Program-made: the position numbers and the translations under genes
Assembly: GCF_014649875.1 (NCBI RefSeq)
Contig: NZ_BMTW01000004.1
Location: 397,179 to 461,178 of the forward strand
Reading direction: 5' to 3'
DNA: 64,000 nucleotides
Source: Streptomyces rubiginosohelvolus
GTDB taxonomy: Bacteria; Actinomycetota; Actinomycetes; Streptomycetales; Streptomycetaceae
Shown here: piece after piece, positions 34,351 to 42,661 of the stretch
How positions within the stretch are numbered: the first letter of the stretch is position 1
Layout of the letters: each line of letters starts with the position of its first letter
The notes under the pieces: generated by a model
Database searches by the model: none
What the model saw: the letters and a program-made list of their open reading frames with translations, nothing else
Told to the model about the DNA's origin: nothing

Positions 34351-34365
34351 TATGCACTAGTACAA
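34335..34365. promoter_or_regulatory. Direct-repeat operator between the MocR and PPOX genes
   Basis: CTAGCACAA (34335-34343) and CTAGTACAA (34357-34365) are direct repeats with a period of 22 bases, two helical turns. Direct repeats of this kind are typical binding sites of MocR regulators. The MocR start codon lies between the copies. Confidence 0.55.
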
Positions 34366-34376
34366 CGGAGATCGCC

Positions 34377-35087
34377 ATGCAGCACACCGCAGCGCCCGAA
34401 GGCACGGCTTCCGACGCCCCGGAATCCGGCGTGGCCGCCCCCTACCTGCCCACCGACCGCACGGTCCCCACCCGGTCCAGGGACCGCGCCTCCTACGACC
34501 GGGAGCTGGTGCACTCGATCCTCGACGAGGCCTACCTCTGCCATCTGGGCTTCGTGCGGGACGGCGCCCCGGTCGTCCTGCCGACCCTCTTCGGCCGGAT
34601 AGGCGAGAGCCTGTACGTCCACGGCTCGACGGGCTCGCGACCGCTGCGGGCGGCGAAGACCACGGACCCGGGGCTGCCGGTCTGCCTGACGGTCACCCAT
34701 GTCGACGCCCTCGTGCTGGCCCGGTCCGCCTTCCACCACTCGATGAACTACCGCTCGGTGGTGGTGCACGGCACGGCCGTGACGGTGACCGACCCCGAGG
34801 AGCTGCGGCTCGCCCTGGACGCGATCGTGGACCAGGTGGTGCCCGGCCGCTCCCAGGACTCCCGCCCCGCCAACGGCAAGGAGCTGGCCGCGACCGCGGT
34901 GATCCGGCTGGACCTGAACGAGGTCTCCGCGAAGGTCCGCACCGGCGGCCCCAACGACGAGCCCGAGGACGGCACCCTCCCGCACTGGACCGGCATCGTC
35001 CCGCTCACCCGGGGCTACGCCCCGCCGGTCCCGGCGGACGACCTGGACCCGGCCATCGACGTACCGGACTACCTGTCGGCGCTCTGA
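34377..35087 (+). CDS. Pyridoxamine 5'-phosphate oxidase family protein
   Basis: 236 residues, ATG 34377 with ACGGAG upstream. Split-barrel features: RASYDRELVHSILDEAYLCHLGFVRDGAPVVLPTLFGRIGE, LYVHGSTGSRPLRAA, and VCLTVTHVDALVLARSAFHHSMNYRSVVVHG, as in the FMN-binding domain of this family. Divergent from MocR across the direct-repeat operator. It could be a PNP/PMP oxidase-related or unrelated flavoprotein; true PdxH active-site residues are not evident. Confidence 0.9.
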   Translation: MQHTAAPEGTASDAPESGVAAPYLPTDRTVPTRSRDRASYDRELVHSILDEAYLCHLGFVRDGAPVVLPTLFGRIGESLYVHGSTGSRPLRAAKTTDPGLPVCLTVTHVDALVLARSAFHHSMNYRSVVVHGTAVTVTDPEELRLALDAIVDQVVPGRSQDSRPANGKELAATAVIRLDLNEVSAKVRTGGPNDEPEDGTLPHWTGIVPLTRGYAPPVPADDLDPAIDVPDYLSAL

Positions 35088-35155
35088 CGACGACGGAGGC
35101 CGACCGCAACGGAGCGGAGGCCTCCGCCGACGTCATCCGGCTCCGGCCGGGCCCG

Positions 35156-36115
35156 TCACACAGCCACGGGCTCCTTCCGGCGGGCGACCGCCGCGCCACG
35201 CGCTTCGGCGAGGGCCAGTCCGGCCACGGCGGCCAGCAGAAGCAGCGTGCCGAGGACCGTGGCCGCCGTCAGCCGCTCGCGCAGGACGGTCACCGCGATG
35301 ACGGCCGCGCTCACCGGTTCCAGGAGCATGATCACGGAGACGGTGGCCGCGCGGACGGCGGCCGCTCCGGCGAAGTACAGCGCGTAGGCGAGGGCGGTGG
35401 GGACCGCCGCCACGTAGACGATCAGCCACAGCACCTGCCCGGTCTCGGCGGTGTGCGGGACCAGCCCCTCGGCCAGGGCCATGGGCAGCAGGCCCACCGC
35501 TCCGATGGCGAACGCCCAGGCGCTGGTGGTCAGCGCGTCACCGCCGCCGCCGTCGCGCCCGAGCCACCGGGTGAGCAGGGTGATCGCCGCGTACCCGGAG
35601 GCGGACAGCAGCGCGAGCAGCACCCCGGCCGGTACGACGTCACAGCCCTCGCCGCCCAGGACCAGCACGGCGAGCCCGGTCAACGCCCCGGCAACGGCAG
35701 CCAGTCCGCCCAGGCCGAGGCGCTCGCCCAGCAGCACACGCGCCCCGACGGCGATGAGGACGGGCCCGGCTCCGAGCGTGACGATGGTGCCGACGGCGAG
35801 TCCGGTGACCTCGACCGCGGCGAAGTACGCGCTCTGGAACACGGTGAGCCCGATGCCGGTGCCGAGGATGCGGAGCAGCCGGCGTCGCCTGGGCTCGGGT
35901 TCCCGGGGCGTACGGCGGGGACGCAGCGCGAGCGCCCCGGCGAGCAGGACGAGACCGCCCGCGCAGCGCCAGAAGGACAGGGCGAGGGGGCCGAGATCGC
36001 TGACCCGGAAGATCAGGGACGCGGCCGCGCCGGCGGTGCCCCAGGCGACTCCGGCGATGACGAGATACAGCAGGCTCCGCCCGACGGGCAGCGCGGACGG
36101 GACAGGGAAGGACAT
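35156..36115 (-). CDS. EamA/DMT-family transporter
   Basis: 319 residues, ten TM segments in two EamA halves ([43 protein letters not shown]). GGAGAAG precedes ATG 36115. Probable metabolite exporter of unknown substrate; convergent with the PPOX gene. Confidence 0.9.
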   Translation of the reverse strand: MSFPVPSALPVGRSLLYLVIAGVAWGTAGAAASLIFRVSDLGPLALSFWRCAGGLVLLAGALALRPRRTPREPEPRRRRLLRILGTGIGLTVFQSAYFAAVEVTGLAVGTIVTLGAGPVLIAVGARVLLGERLGLGGLAAVAGALTGLAVLVLGGEGCDVVPAGVLLALLSASGYAAITLLTRWLGRDGGGGDALTTSAWAFAIGAVGLLPMALAEGLVPHTAETGQVLWLIVYVAAVPTALAYALYFAGAAAVRAATVSVIMLLEPVSAAVIAVTVLRERLTAATVLGTLLLLAAVAGLALAEARGAAVARRKEPVAV

Positions 36116-36277
36116 GTGACTTCTCCAGCGGAAGACAGGATTTCGACAGGTCGCTCGGCTCCGCACGCGGGCAGCGACGAACCGCTCGGGGACTGCCCGA
36201 GCCCGGTCTTCGTCAGGAGTGGCCGCGCGCGCTAGGCGGCAGGCGGCGGCAGCACGGTGAGATGCATGGTCGGCACA

Positions 36278-37303
36278 CTAATGCGGGGCCCGGCCGTGGG
36301 ACAACTCGTCCTCGACCGGCCCGGCGACCGCTCCGGTGCCGGCCCCGGCGGCGACCGGACCCGAGGGGGGCTTCGGGGCGGCGGACTGGGCGATGAACGC
36401 ACCGGTCAGCACGACGAATCCGCCGATGAGCTGCGGCGCGGAGAGGTGCTCGCCGAGGAGCACCCAGGCCAGCCCGGTGGCGATGACCGCTTCGAGGCAG
36501 GCGACGACCCCGGCCACCTGCGGCGAGAGCATCCGGACCGAGACGACCCCGGTGGCGTACGCGAGGACCGTGGCGAGCAGCACGATCCAGCCGAGCAGCA
36601 GCCAGGCGGGGACCTCGTCGCCGTTCATGCCCGCGCTGCCGCCGAGCAGCGCCCAGTCCATGCCCCAGGGGCGGGCCACGACCGTGAGGACGGCCGCGCC
36701 GACGATCAGTCCGTACGCGATGACGCCGACGGGGTGCGGGGGTTCGGCGCCGTCACCGGACCGGCCGTCCTGCCCGCCGCGGTCGGACAGGACGAAGTAC
36801 CCCACCTGGCAACAGGCGGCGCCGAGGGCGAGCAGCAGTCCGAGGAGATCGAAGCTGAGCCCGGCCCAGACCTCGACGACACACGCGAGTCCGCCGACGG
36901 CCAGCACCACACCGACGGCGGCGGCCCGGGTGACGGGCCTGCGCTGCACGAAGCGGACCCAGCCGAGGACCAGCGCGGGCGCGAGATATTCGACCAGGAG
37001 CGCCACCCCGACCGGGATACGGGAGATCGAGGCGAAGTAGAACGCCTGGACCCCGGCCACCGCGAAGAGGCCGAACCCGGCGAGCAGGGCGGGGCGTTCG
37101 CGTACGAGGTTCCGGTGGCGCCAGGCGACCGGCAGCATGATGAGGGCGGCGCCCGCGACGCGGAGCCAGACCACGTGCAGCGGGTCGAGGCCCGCCTCGA
37201 TCAGCGGCTTGGCCGCCACTCCGGAACCGCCGAACGCAAAGGCGGAGAGCAGGGCGAGTCCCAGCCCTGCGCTTCTGCCCTGAAACCTCGAAGACGCGTG
37301 CAT
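36278..37303 (-). CDS. EamA/DMT-family transporter
   Basis: 341 residues with ten TM segments in two EamA halves (GLALLSAFAFGGSGVAAKPLIEAG, GLLLALGAACCQVGYFVLSDRGG). A Cys pair occurs in the second repeat. No good ribosome-binding site is seen before ATG 37303. Same direction as the neighbouring EamA gene, 162 bases away, but the two sequences are not close copies. Confidence 0.88.
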   Translation of the reverse strand: MHASSRFQGRSAGLGLALLSAFAFGGSGVAAKPLIEAGLDPLHVVWLRVAGAALIMLPVAWRHRNLVRERPALLAGFGLFAVAGVQAFYFASISRIPVGVALLVEYLAPALVLGWVRFVQRRPVTRAAAVGVVLAVGGLACVVEVWAGLSFDLLGLLLALGAACCQVGYFVLSDRGGQDGRSGDGAEPPHPVGVIAYGLIVGAAVLTVVARPWGMDWALLGGSAGMNGDEVPAWLLLGWIVLLATVLAYATGVVSVRMLSPQVAGVVACLEAVIATGLAWVLLGEHLSAPQLIGGFVVLTGAFIAQSAAPKPPSGPVAAGAGTGAVAGPVEDELSHGRAPH

Positions 37304-37389
37304 CGGCACATCATGGCAGCAGTCGACAGCACCGTCACCCTCGTGACACCTGTCGAGACGACGCCCTCGGGGGCGAGCACCACGGAACC

Positions 37390-37935
37390 TCAGCCGCGCC
37401 GCGACTCCTCGGCCGCGAGCACCCCCGCGACGCGGTCGGCCAGCCACCGGGCGTCCACGCCTCCGCGGGCGAGCACTTCCACCGCGCGCGACTCGGCGTC
37501 GGCGGCCAGCGCGGCGAGCAGGTCGAGACCGGCGGCCCGGTCCTCGCCGCGCGCCGCCGCGCGGTACAGCGCGTCGTCCAGCGCGGCCAGCGCGGAGGGC
37601 GACCAGCCGTCGGCGGCCGGGTCGCGCACCACGGGAACGGCGCCGGAGTCCTCGACGGAGCCCTGCCAGCGGAGCCCGTAACCGATGCTGCGCTGGACGA
37701 GATAGCCGAGCACCCTGGCGAGCTGCGGCCCGCCGTCGAAGGCCTCACGGACCTCGGGGTCCGCCTCGATCAGCGAGTGCAGAAGGTGGGCGGTGTCGAT
37801 CTGGCGGTCCCCGTCCCGCAGCGCACGCCTGCGCGCACCGGTCAGCACCGCTGCCAGTTCGTCGGTGAAACGGGCATCGAGTTCGGGGTGGTTCGGTGCG
37901 GGCTGCTCAGGGATCCGCGGCGTCCGGTTTTGCAC
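37390..37935 (-). CDS. Clp N-terminal-domain protein
   Basis: 181 residues from GTG 37935. Two Clp-N repeats: DELAAVLTGARRRALRDGDRQIDTAHLLHSLIEADPEV and LAALDDALYRAAARGEDRAAGLDLLAALAADAESRAVEVLARGG. There is no AAA+ ATPase part, so it resembles free-standing ClpC-N-like or ClpS-adaptor-type proteins that bind Clp substrates or the phosphoarginine tag; role not established. Confidence 0.85.
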   Translation of the reverse strand: MQNRTPRIPEQPAPNHPELDARFTDELAAVLTGARRRALRDGDRQIDTAHLLHSLIEADPEVREAFDGGPQLARVLGYLVQRSIGYGLRWQGSVEDSGAVPVVRDPAADGWSPSALAALDDALYRAAARGEDRAAGLDLLAALAADAESRAVEVLARGGVDARWLADRVAGVLAAEESRRG

Positions 37936-38181
37936 CTCTCTACCCCATCAGTCCCGGAGCTGGAAGGCATCGCCGGAGCGACCCATTGAGCATCCCACCG
38001 AAGTTGGGGACGGTAGAGCGATCCGTCATCCTTGCGGATGAGATCGTGCCGGGGGAGGCAACCATGCGACCGCCGGGGCGCGCGCCGCCTTGCATCGCGC
38101 GCCCCCGCGGCAACCGCGGACCCCCGCGCGCACGTCCCTCACGCCACAACGCACACAGCGGGGACGGGAGGGGAGGAACGG

Positions 38182-38394
38182 GTGTTCTGGATGGTCGCCC
38201 TGCTCGCCCAGGACGGGCTGCAGTACGTCTACCGTGTGTACGCACCCGACGACGCCCTGCCCGCCGATCTCTTCTGGACGGCCTTCCACTGCCACGACGA
38301 CGGGCCCCACCCCCGCGCGTCGGACCGCTTCGACGCCGCGGTGATCTGGCGGGCACCGACAGCCCCAGCAGATCTGACGGTTCATCAGTATTGA
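38182..38394 (+). CDS. Small protein of unknown function
   Basis: 70 residues from GTG 38182, with GGAGGAAC directly upstream. The sequence VFWMVALLAQDGLQYVYRVYAPDDALPADLF is well composed for a real protein, with a Cys-His pair in FHCHDDG. The frame is open upstream to 38032, but that part is unlike a protein. I do not recognise a family. Confidence 0.55.
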   Translation: MFWMVALLAQDGLQYVYRVYAPDDALPADLFWTAFHCHDDGPHPRASDRFDAAVIWRAPTAPADLTVHQY

Positions 38395-38455
38395 ATGTTG
38401 GTGCGGCCCCCGCTACGTTCCGCGAACCGATACCGGACGAACCAGGGGTGGTCGC

Positions 38456-38887
38456 ATGGCTGAAGTCAGCGCCGAGGCACGGATCGAGGCACCCGCGGGG
38501 AAGGTCTGGGACCACCTCACGGACTACGGGTCGTACGGGGAGTGGAACGCCACTCACACCAGCTTCCCCGGGGGCGGGCCGGCCGAGCTCAAGCTCGGGG
38601 CCGCCTACGAGGAGAACATGAAGCTCATGGGCTTCCCGGCCGAGGTGACCTGGACGGTCGACGCCCTGGAGCAGGGCCGTCTGCTGGCGACCCGGGGCAA
38701 GGGCCCGATGGGGGTCAATCTGGCGATGCGGTATTCCCTGACCCCGGAGGGCGACGCCACGACGGTACGCATCGACGGGGAGTTCACCGGCGCGGCGGTC
38801 TCGCTGATGGGCGGCAAACTCACGGACTCCGCGACGGCGGCGCTCCAGGAGTCGCTGCGCAAGCTCGGCGGTCTCGCGACTGCGTGA
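38456..38887 (+). CDS. SRPBCC (START-like) family protein
   Basis: 143 residues. AEVSAEARIEAPAGKVWDHLTDYGSYGEW is the family N-terminal strand-helix, followed by the beta-sheet (VTWTVDALEQGRLLATRGKG) and the C-terminal helix ALQESLRKLGG. The fold forms a hydrophobic ligand cavity used by polyketide cyclases and AHSA1-like proteins. Ligand unknown. Confidence 0.88.
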   Translation: MAEVSAEARIEAPAGKVWDHLTDYGSYGEWNATHTSFPGGGPAELKLGAAYEENMKLMGFPAEVTWTVDALEQGRLLATRGKGPMGVNLAMRYSLTPEGDATTVRIDGEFTGAAVSLMGGKLTDSATAALQESLRKLGGLATA

Positions 38888-38901
38888 CCCACGCCCGAAC
38901 G

Positions 38902-38949
38902 GTACGCGAAGGGCCCCGGGGAATCCGTTCCCGCGGGGCCCTTCACGTA
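38902..38949. terminator. Strong bidirectional hairpin
   Basis: GAAGGGCCCC and GGGGCCCTTC (38908-38917 with 38935-38944) pair perfectly, extended by an inner GGGAA/TTCCC and outer GTACG/CGTAC. It separates the convergent SRPBCC and PadR genes. Confidence 0.75.
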
Positions 38950-38979
38950 CCGCCTGCCGCGCCGCATACCGCGCACGGA

Positions 38980-39588
38980 TCAGTGCTCGTCGGCGAGGAT
39001 CAGGTAGAGCTTCTTGCGCGCGTCATTGATGACGGTCAGCGCCTTCTGCCGCTGATCGGCGGAGCCGGTCTTCCAGACCTGCCCGAACGCCTCCATCAGA
39101 CCGAATCCGGCCTGCCGGATCTCATTGACGCCTTCCCAGTCGACACCACGCCCCGCCTCCTCCCAGGGAGCCTCGGGGCCGGTCTCGGCCTCGCTCCGCC
39201 CGGATTCGGTGAGCGTGAACAGCTTCTTGCCGCCCTCGCTGGCGCTGACGATCAGCCCCTCGTCCTCCAGTAGCTGGAGCGTCGGGTAGACCGAGCCCGG
39301 GCTGGGCCGCCAGGCCCCGCCGCTCCGCTCGCCGATCTCCTGGATCATCTCGTAACCGTGCATCGGGCGGTCCTTCAACAGAGCCAGGATCGACGCCCGC
39401 ACGTCACCGCGCCGCGCCCTCCCCCGACCGCCGCCGCCCCGGCCACGCCCGCCCCCGAAGGGACCACCACCGAAGGGCGGCCCGAACGGCCCGAAAGCGG
39501 CTCGTCGGCCGTCACCCTCGCCTCGACCGTGATGACCGGGCCCGCAGTGCCCCGGCCCGTGCTCGTGTCCATGTCCGTGTGAACGCAT
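38980..39588 (-). CDS. PadR family transcriptional regulator with His/Gly-rich N-terminus
   Basis: 202 residues from ATG 39588, with AAGGAGC upstream. The first 30 residues carry about nine histidines and a Cys (RSHGHGHEHGPGHCGPGHHG), then a Gly/Arg-rich linker. The PadR winged helix begins DVRASILALLKDRPMHGYEMIQEI (residues about 60-85) with the wing YPTLQLLEDEGLI; the C-terminus carries a helical dimerisation region. The His tail could sense a metal, which is unusual for the family. Two clear operators lie upstream. Confidence 0.9.
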   Translation of the reverse strand: MRSHGHGHEHGPGHCGPGHHGRGEGDGRRAAFGPFGPPFGGGPFGGGRGRGGGGRGRARRGDVRASILALLKDRPMHGYEMIQEIGERSGGAWRPSPGSVYPTLQLLEDEGLIVSASEGGKKLFTLTESGRSEAETGPEAPWEEAGRGVDWEGVNEIRQAGFGLMEAFGQVWKTGSADQRQKALTVINDARKKLYLILADEH

Positions 39589-39603
39589 CGCTACGCTCCT
39601 TCC

Positions 39604-39639
39604 ATCGTTGATCTGTCGCGATGCGTCAACGATATATCG
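39604..39639 (-). promoter_or_regulatory. PadR operators upstream of its gene
   Basis: ATCGTTGA (39604-39611) and TCAACGAT (39626-39633) form a perfect inverted repeat with centres 22 bases apart. The palindrome CGATATATCG (39630-39639) overlaps its right arm. Their place right in front of the PadR gene suggests autoregulation. Confidence 0.6.
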
Positions 39640-39750
39640 GAAACTATCGGATGACAAGACCGTCGGGGCGCGGGCCGCCCGTGCTGCCCGCCCTGCCCCT
39701 GACGGAAAAAATCAAGGTCCGCCCGGCGGCCGCTGCGGCACAATCGCGGG

Positions 39751-40869
39751 ATGATCGGCAGACGGATCACCTATCGCATCGCGGACGGCGTCCGCATACC
39801 CGGAACCTGGCGGCACGCCTTCATCCGCAACGGCAGGTACTTCCTCACCGACCTCTTCATCTACGCCGACGGACTCATCGACTGCTGGGGCCTGGTCACG
39901 ATCGAGGAGTTCGAGGAGAAGCTGCGGACCGGCTGGGTGGCCACCACGCTCCCCGACGGCGCCGAGGCCTCCGCGCACGAACTGGCGAGCTGGAAGTTCA
40001 GTGAGCCGCAGAGCTGGCTCACCCCCGAACTGCTCATCGCCGAAGTCCGCGACACCATCGATCAGTTGAACAAACGGCCGGACTCGACCGGACGCGCTCT
40101 GGCCGCCGTCGACGTCTTCCTCGCGGACCGGACCGAGGAGAACCGAGCCGCGGCGGAAGCCGCGTTCCTCGCCGTCCCGGCTTCCCAGCGCCGCTACGCG
40201 CTGGGCGACATGGACAGCAAGGACTGGCCGCTGCGGGTCCTGGTGGCCGGGCCCGGGGGCCGGACCTATCTGCCGGGCGACCCGCCGGTCTCCCAGGAGG
40301 ACCACGACCGGGCCCTCGCGTACTTCGAGGAGCGCGCCCACTGGAAGCGGGAGTACGACACACGCGTCCCGGCGGACGGACCGGCAACCCCGCACGCCCC
40401 CGCGATCCAGCTCTACCAGTCGTATCCAGACAAGCCGGTGGCCGACCCCGGCCACCGCGGACTGCGCAACGACTACCCCGCCCCCATCACCGTCGGGGAA
40501 GTCCTCCACCCCTCCGTCGCCCATGCCTACTGGGCCCTGTCGGTCGCGCGGCCGGAGATCAGCAGCGCGGTCACCGCGGCGGACACCGCTCACGCGGCAC
40601 GCGAGCTCGCGGCCGCGGCACCCCGCCGTGAGGGCTGGGAGCACGTCCGCACCGCCGTCATGACCGGCCTGCTCCGCGCCAAGTACGACCAGCATCGCGA
40701 GCTGGCCGAGATCCTGCTGGCGACGGACGACGCCACCCTGATCTACGACGACATGGACTCGACCTTCTGGGGCGACAACGCCGGTCGCGGCCGCAACTGG
40801 ACCGGCCGTCTCCTCGAACTCGTCCGCTCCGAACTGCACCTGCGGCGAAACGGGATCCCCGGACTGTGA
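39751..40869 (+). CDS. NADAR-domain protein with an uncharacterised N-terminal domain
   Basis: 372 residues. The C-terminal half is a NADAR domain (residues about 215-365): YPDKPVADPGHRGLRNDYP, SVAHAYWALS, LLRAKYDQHRELAEILLATD and FWGDNAGRGRNWTGRLLELV match the family motifs (RAK-H-LLxT and WG-G-N-G-LL). NADAR proteins hydrolyse ADP-ribosyl or riboflavin-precursor N-glycosidic bonds. The N-terminal half starts GVRIPGTWRHAFIRNGRYFLTDLF; I believe this is the region called DUF7638. Divergent from the PadR gene. No DarT or other ADP-ribosyltransferase is adjacent. Confidence 0.75.
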   Translation: MIGRRITYRIADGVRIPGTWRHAFIRNGRYFLTDLFIYADGLIDCWGLVTIEEFEEKLRTGWVATTLPDGAEASAHELASWKFSEPQSWLTPELLIAEVRDTIDQLNKRPDSTGRALAAVDVFLADRTEENRAAAEAAFLAVPASQRRYALGDMDSKDWPLRVLVAGPGGRTYLPGDPPVSQEDHDRALAYFEERAHWKREYDTRVPADGPATPHAPAIQLYQSYPDKPVADPGHRGLRNDYPAPITVGEVLHPSVAHAYWALSVARPEISSAVTAADTAHAARELAAAAPRREGWEHVRTAVMTGLLRAKYDQHRELAEILLATDDATLIYDDMDSTFWGDNAGRGRNWTGRLLELVRSELHLRRNGIPGL

Positions 40870-40878
40870 CCGGGCGGA

Positions 40879-40915
40879 CCGTCTCCTGCGGGCAGACCGG
40901 GCCCGCAGGAGACGG
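40879..40915. terminator. Strong bidirectional hairpin
   Basis: A 15-base perfect stem (40879-40893 with 40901-40915) around a seven-base loop separates the convergent NADAR and WYL genes. Confidence 0.8.
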
Positions 40916-40933
40916 CCCGGTGAGTCCCCTCTC

Positions 40934-41905
40934 TCAGGGCGCGCCCCCGTAGCGGGCCACGATCGTGGCCGCGCGGTCGCGCAGGGCGGTGCGCAGGGAC
41001 TGCGGAGACAGGACTTCCGCGTCCGTGCCGAGCTGCCACACCGCCCATTCGGCGTGCCGCGCGTCCTGGAAGGTAACCTCGAGGCGCGACCAGCCGTCGT
41101 CTTCGAGGCCCTCCGCGCGGACGGCCCGGACGGTGCCCAGCAGCTCCTCGCGTCGCATCGGGCTCACCCGTACCAGCGCGGTGATGTGGTCGTCGGAGAG
41201 GAACCGCGCGGAACGTTCCCGCCAGATCCGGTCCAGGTCGACGCGGTCGGGCCGCTCCGCCGGATCGGGCAGTTCCTCGGCCGCCAGCACACGCGACAGC
41301 CGGTAGGTGCGGTCCTCGCCGGATCGCGTGGCCAGCAGATAGCCCCGGTCCCGTACGGTCACCAGGCCGATCGGGTCCACCGTGCGCCACTGCGGCGCCC
41401 GGCCCGTGGCCGCGTAGTGGATACGCAGCTTGTGCCCGGTGAGCACGGCCCGGCGGACCGCCAGCATGGTGGTGTCGGGCACCTCGTCGGCGACCGTGCG
41501 GCGTGAGAGCAGATCGGTCTCCGGGTCGACGAGGAACCGCTGGGCCGCGTCGCCCGCGGCGGCCTGATGGCTCTCGGGCAGCGCGTCGACCACCTTCCGC
41601 ATGGCCGAGGCGAGCGCCGCCCCGAGGCCGAACACCTGCTCCCCGCGCCCCGATCCGGCGGCCAGCAGGGCGAGGGCCTCGTCGTGGTTCAGCCCGGTCA
41701 GTTCGGTCCGGAAGCCGGGCAGCAGCGCGAACCCGCCGTGCCGGCCGCGCTCGGCGTAGACCGGAACGCCGGCCGAGGACAGCGCCTCGATGTCCCGCAG
41801 CACCGTGCGGGTGGACACCTCCAGCTCGCGGGCCAGGGTGTCGGCGGTCAGCCGGCCACGCTGTCGCAACAGCAGGACCAGCGAGACCAGGCGGTCGGCG
41901 CGCAT
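40934..41905 (-). CDS. WYL-domain transcriptional regulator (DeoR/YafY-like)
   Basis: 323 residues. N-terminal winged helix RLVSLVLLLRQRGRLTADTLARELEVSTRTVLRDIEALSSAG (residues about 4-45), then a WYL domain (LRIHYAATGRAPQWRTVDPIGLVTVRDRGYLLATRSGEDRTYRL) and a C-terminal WCX part (FQDARHAEWAVWQLG). WYL regulators bind a nucleotide-like or other ligand. The RidA gene runs divergently 92 bases away. Confidence 0.9.
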   Translation of the reverse strand: MRADRLVSLVLLLRQRGRLTADTLARELEVSTRTVLRDIEALSSAGVPVYAERGRHGGFALLPGFRTELTGLNHDEALALLAAGSGRGEQVFGLGAALASAMRKVVDALPESHQAAAGDAAQRFLVDPETDLLSRRTVADEVPDTTMLAVRRAVLTGHKLRIHYAATGRAPQWRTVDPIGLVTVRDRGYLLATRSGEDRTYRLSRVLAAEELPDPAERPDRVDLDRIWRERSARFLSDDHITALVRVSPMRREELLGTVRAVRAEGLEDDGWSRLEVTFQDARHAEWAVWQLGTDAEVLSPQSLRTALRDRAATIVARYGGAP

Positions 41906-41997
41906 GCGGGAACCCTAACGAAATACCTGACCAAGGGTGTCATCATTTGTTGGAAGGCTCCCCTCGTACCTTCTCGGTCGAATCGAATGGAGCTGAA

Positions 41998-42399
41998 GTG
42001 GCAGTGGAACGAACGGCCGTCAACCCGGTGACCTGGTCGGTGGATCTGGGCTTCAACCAGGGCGAACTCGTCTCCGGACAGTCGCGGACCCTGTACATCG
42101 CGGGGCAGACCGCGACGGGCGAGGACGGCAAGCCCCAGCACAACGGTGACATGGCGGCCCAGTTGGCACTGAGCGTCGACAATCTGGAGGCCGTCCTGAG
42201 CGAGGCCGGCATGTCTCTCGCGAACCTCGTCCGGCTCAACGTCTACACGACCGACGTCGATCTGCTCTTCCAGCACTACGGCACCCTGGCGGGACGGCTG
42301 GGCGCGGCCGGGGTGGCGCCGGCCAGCACGATGCTCGGGGTGACGCGGCTGGCGATCCCCGGGCTGATGGTCGAGCTGGAAGGCACCGCCGTCGCCTGA
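41998..42399 (+). CDS. RidA family enamine/imine deaminase
   Basis: 133 residues from GTG 41998, with GGAG upstream. RidA signatures: SRTLYIAGQTATGEDGKPQHNGDMAAQLALSVDNLEAVLSEAGMSLANLVRLNVYTTD and the C-terminal MLGVTRLAIPGLMVELEGTAVA with the expected Glu and an Ala-Pro-less variant of the APx turn (ASTMLG). Likely deaminates reactive 2-aminoacrylate-type enamines, or a related function. Confidence 0.88.
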   Translation: MAVERTAVNPVTWSVDLGFNQGELVSGQSRTLYIAGQTATGEDGKPQHNGDMAAQLALSVDNLEAVLSEAGMSLANLVRLNVYTTDVDLLFQHYGTLAGRLGAAGVAPASTMLGVTRLAIPGLMVELEGTAVA

Positions 42400-42661
42400 C
42401 GCGGCCTCGTCGCCGGTCCGGCCCGAGCCGGACCGGCTCCCGCTATGACGTGGGCCACAGGGCCACAGGGCCGCGCGCGGCGCGGGCCACCGTCGGCATC
42501 TCCGTACGGGACAATCCCCCGCCCTCCCCCGCCGATCCGTCGGACACGGCCCCGGGACGGCGCGTCCGAGCCGCCGCCGGGCAACTTAGGTCACCCTTCC
42601 CTCTTCCCGCGCGCCCCTGGTACAGATGGTGAGGTTTCACCCCCGCACCGGAAGCGCAGCC

